The notes under the pieces are model-generated. The model was not told the DNA's origin and did not search any database. It saw only the letters and a list, made by a program, of their open reading frames with translations. From positions 118,490,043 to 118,554,042 of the forward strand of contig CM043960.1 in assembly GCA_014529385.2 (NCBI GenBank): a DNA stretch of 64,000 nucleotides, read 5' to 3'. Each line of letters starts with the position of its first letter. Within the stretch, counting starts at the first letter, position 1. This DNA is from Adiantum capillus-veneris (Eukaryota; Streptophyta; Polypodiopsida; Polypodiales; Pteridaceae). Below are positions 63,319-64,000 of this stretch, piece by piece. Position numbers and translations under genes: made by a program.

Positions 63319-64000
63319 TCTGCTTAGTACTACATCTCTGAGCTATTATGCAATAAATTTCATTTAATTAAAGCTCTTATTAGAGATTGAGTGTATAACT
63401 CTGTTACGCCCTTGTTATGCCTTACTGGTGTATGGGGGTCTTACAGGTTATGTGGCTGGCAGCTAGATGCACACGTAGGAGGATGTTGGCGGAGAAAAAC
63501 AACAATATAAGAATAATAAAGAGTTCGTTTGAAGCACAGGAGGACAGGAGAGGAAGTGCAAAGCTTACACACAAATCAAAGGCAAAGAAAGAGCAGAGAA
63601 GGAAAGGTCAAAAGGAGGTGTAGATGAGCTAGGCAAATATAGAGGTGCGAAGTTCGCTATCCGTTTTCGCTAGTGGAGTTTCACAATTGTAAACGAGGAG
63701 GATTAACAAGTAAAGATGAACAGTTTTGGATGCCAACCCTTGTGGTAGCAGCTGAGGTCTCAGGCATTTCGGTGAACATATATTGGCTATATGGCTGGGA
63801 CACAAGGAACGGACACACATGAAGGGGACCTGAGGTAGTGTGTAATTTAGGCAAAATAGGCTGGTGAATGGGTGGAAACCTGTTAGTGTGATCTTTATAT
63901 AGCATGATGTAAGCTTAGCAAGCTTCTCCCCTGCTTAGAGCAGCTGTCCCGGGAGAATTCTTCGTTGTTTTGGTGGATTCAAAGCGGCACACCACAATGT
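63313..64000. other. No firm gene; one exon-like frame
   Basis: An acceptor-like GTCTTACAG at 63438-63446 precedes a 58-codon frame (63447-63623) starting VMWLAARCTRRRMLAEKNNN and ending in a Lys/Arg-rich tail. It could be a terminal exon of a gene upstream of the LINE, but no partner exon is visible. Confidence 0.25.

Overview
The window reads as intergenic heterochromatin of a large-genome land plant. Chromodomain-bearing Ty3/gypsy elements, Ty1/copia remnants, a Tnp2-type DNA transposon, LINEs and long CT/GA/TG microsatellites fill almost all of it. A fern or another non-seed vascular plant is my guess from overall character, not something the sequence proves. I see no convincing intact host gene; at most there are exon-like scraps and a decayed leucine-rich-repeat fragment near 24.4-24.95 kb.

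Layout: 1-5.3 kb is an old copia element (732-4914) sitting inside the RNase H part of another old copia. 5.4-7.7 kb holds pyrimidine-rich repeats and unassigned DNA. 7.7-22.7 kb is a minus-strand DNA transposon. It has a Tnp2-family transposase gene (10.69-12.24 and 20.98-22.05 kb) split by a Ty3/gypsy element, here G1 (12249-20983), with a perfect TCTTT target duplication. Downstream is a second, many-exon minus-strand gene (8461-10445). 22.7-27.3 kb holds microsatellites, two short LINE 3' ends, tandem repeats, a tRNA-like sequence and gene scraps. 27.3-30.25 kb is a non-autonomous LTR element (F).

30.25-50.77 kb is a nested pile. An LTR family B appears twice: as a plus-strand copy B' (30489-50768) and as a minus-strand copy B (34606-39385). 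B' contains an LTR-less antisense piece of a gypsy element (A, 31404-39525), and B lies inside A. A very young, whole-looking gypsy element C (40128-48826) lies inside the single ORF of B'. 50.77-51.55 kb is the LTR and leader of another element (E). 51.56-53.1 kb is a minus-strand LINE fragment. 53.1-63.3 kb is a plus-strand LINE interrupted by gypsy element D (54819-60934, GTCTA target duplication). The LINE ends in a long CT tract.

Order of events from nesting and LTR divergence (counted by eye): the outer copia, Tnp2 transposon, A, B', F and LINE hosts are oldest; B, D and G1 came later (G1 LTRs differ at about 12 of 1590 positions); C is youngest (about 2 of 1477). The most unusual material is the B family, whose only long ORF is a coiled-coil, Asp/His-rich protein with no recognisable reverse transcriptase; the run of frame-preserving mini-exons behind the Tnp2 transposase; and several short signals (a poly(A)-site motif, a U3 array of bZIP-like sites, a hairpin before the polypurine tract) shared between different LTR families.
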